Source: Nostoc sp. S4 | GTDB lineage: Bacteria; Cyanobacteriota; Cyanobacteriia; Cyanobacteriales; Nostocaceae | DNA length: 64,000 nt | Assembly (NCBI GenBank): GCA_029379225.1 | Contig: JAQYWR010000018.1 | Location: forward strand, 3,495-67,494 | Direction: 5' to 3' | Shown: positions 63,301-64,000 of the stretch, one piece after another | Numbering within the stretch: the stretch's first letter is position 1 | How the letters are laid out: every line of letters begins with the position of its first letter | The notes under the pieces: model-generated | The model's input: the letters and a program-made list of their open reading frames with translations, nothing else | Databases searched by the model: none | What the model was told of the DNA's origin: nothing | Program-made: the position numbers and the translations under genes

Positions 63301-64000
63301 ATGTCAGAATCTATCCTACCTGCACCCCTGATTGAAATTCCACCCAGCCAAGCAGAACTCCCCGATGATGATGGTGTGCCAATGGAAAGCGCACGGCATA
63401 AAGCTGCTATGGACTTGCTGATAGATGGCTTAATCCCTTGGTTGTCACACCGAGAAGATGGGTTTGTTGGCGGTAATATGTTTGTCTATTACAGTCTGGC
63501 GCAGGTGCGAAACAAAGACTTTAAAGGCTCAGACTTTTTTGTGGTGTTGGGTGTCCCGAAAGGCGAACGCAAAAGTTGGGTGGTTTGGGAGGAAGAAAAA
63601 GCACCGGATGTTGTGATTGAGTTGCTTTCAGAAAGTACAGCCGCCGCAGACAAAAACGAGAAAAAGCTAATTTATCAAAATCAAATGCGCGTGCCAGAAT
63701 ATTTTTGGTACGACCCGTTTAACCCGGATGATTGGGCGGGTTTTTCTATCCAACAGAGAGTTTACCAACCCATAGTTACCAGCGATCGCAATCAATTGGT
63801 GAGTGAATCTTTAGGCTTAGCCTTGCAGCGTTGGCAAGGGAATTATAAAGGGATTGATGCAACTTGGTTACGCTGGGCAACTTTGGAGGGAGAATTACTA
63901 CCAACACCCGAAGAATACGAAAACCAGCGAGCAGAACAAGAACGCCAGCGAGCAGAACAAGAACGCCAGCGAGCGGACAAAGCAGAGTTGCAGTTATTAC
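63301..64000 (+). CDS. Uma2-family protein, runs off window
   Basis: At least 233 residues; ATG at 63301, no stop before the window ends. Uma2/PD-(D/E)XK-like fold: DKNEKKLIYQNQMRVPEYFW, and PDVVIELLSES with the catalytic-type Asp and Glu. The part after residue 215 repeats EQERQRA (NQRAEQERQRAEQERQRA), a coiled-coil tail usual in cyanobacterial Uma2 proteins. Function of the family is unsettled, suspected nuclease. Confidence 0.9.
   Translation, partial: MSESILPAPLIEIPPSQAELPDDDGVPMESARHKAAMDLLIDGLIPWLSHREDGFVGGNMFVYYSLAQVRNKDFKGSDFFVVLGVPKGERKSWVVWEEEKAPDVVIELLSESTAAADKNEKKLIYQNQMRVPEYFWYDPFNPDDWAGFSIQQRVYQPIVTSDRNQLVSESLGLALQRWQGNYKGIDATWLRWATLEGELLPTPEEYENQRAEQERQRAEQERQRADKAELQLL

Overview
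The window looks like chromosomal DNA of a filamentous, probably heterocyst-forming cyanobacterium of the Nostoc/Calothrix type. The evidence is the very frequent HIP1 octamer GCGATCGC in genes and spacers, a moderate G+C content, heptamer tandem repeats (STRR-like) in many spacers, and cyanobacterial hallmark genes: psb34, ycf23, a ThiO-ThiG fusion, a CruA-type flavoprotein, a KaiC-like ATPase, a C-terminal-tailed WD40 protein and a Uma2 protein. The species cannot be named from the sequence. No rRNA, tRNA, CRISPR array, intact insertion sequence or prophage was found.

Layout. 1-8.4 kb: the 3' part of a giant WD40 protein, then cobO, an NTP_transf_6 protein, a KTSC protein, moaE and two hypothetical proteins. 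8.4-17.7 kb: a 1-kb gene-free stretch, then a protealysin-type M4 protease, its probable inhibitor emfourin and a cupin-like gene; a hydantoinase-type amidohydrolase divergent from an Asp/Asn-hydroxylase-like gene; a second-type G6P dehydrogenase; a PTGR3-like MDR reductase; and a frameshifted ridA. 17.8-24.6 kb: an NTF2-like protein, an acetyltransferase plus two GT2 glycosyltransferases (exopolysaccharide), cobU and a TerB-like gene. 24.7-33.5 kb: a 45-residue membrane protein, an HDAC-like deacetylase, a methyltransferase-like protein, a dual-specificity phosphatase, ycf23, a DegT aminotransferase, fetB and a membrane-anchored coiled-coil protein. 34.3-42.9 kb: a SucC/SucD-like pair with altered catalytic residues, a TPR protein, psb34, thiOG, and a decayed ferredoxin gene. 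43-52.3 kb: cimA, a KaiC-like/histidine-kinase pair, a CruA-like flavoprotein and a coiled-coil protein. 53.3-57.1 kb: a class V PLP enzyme, a sulfite-oxidase-type molybdoenzyme and a TauE/SafE exporter, which look like a sulfur module. 57.4-61 kb: a minus-strand YraQ-type permease / TIGR03943 (YcgQ) / beta-propeller group headed by a Zur/Fur-like palindrome. 61.8-64 kb: a kinase-like protein lacking key ATP-site residues and a Uma2 protein that runs off the window.

Recurring themes. (1) Repeats shape genes. Several CDSs carry in-frame low-complexity inserts, and at least five start codons lie inside TCATTAG-type heptamers. Three copies of a composite repeat share ends but differ in core. (2) Some gene copies are decaying or have altered active sites (ridA, ferredoxin, SucCD-like, the C-terminal kinase). 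(3) The protease-emfourin-cupin cluster and the KaiC-like/kinase pair are the best candidates for lesser-known systems.
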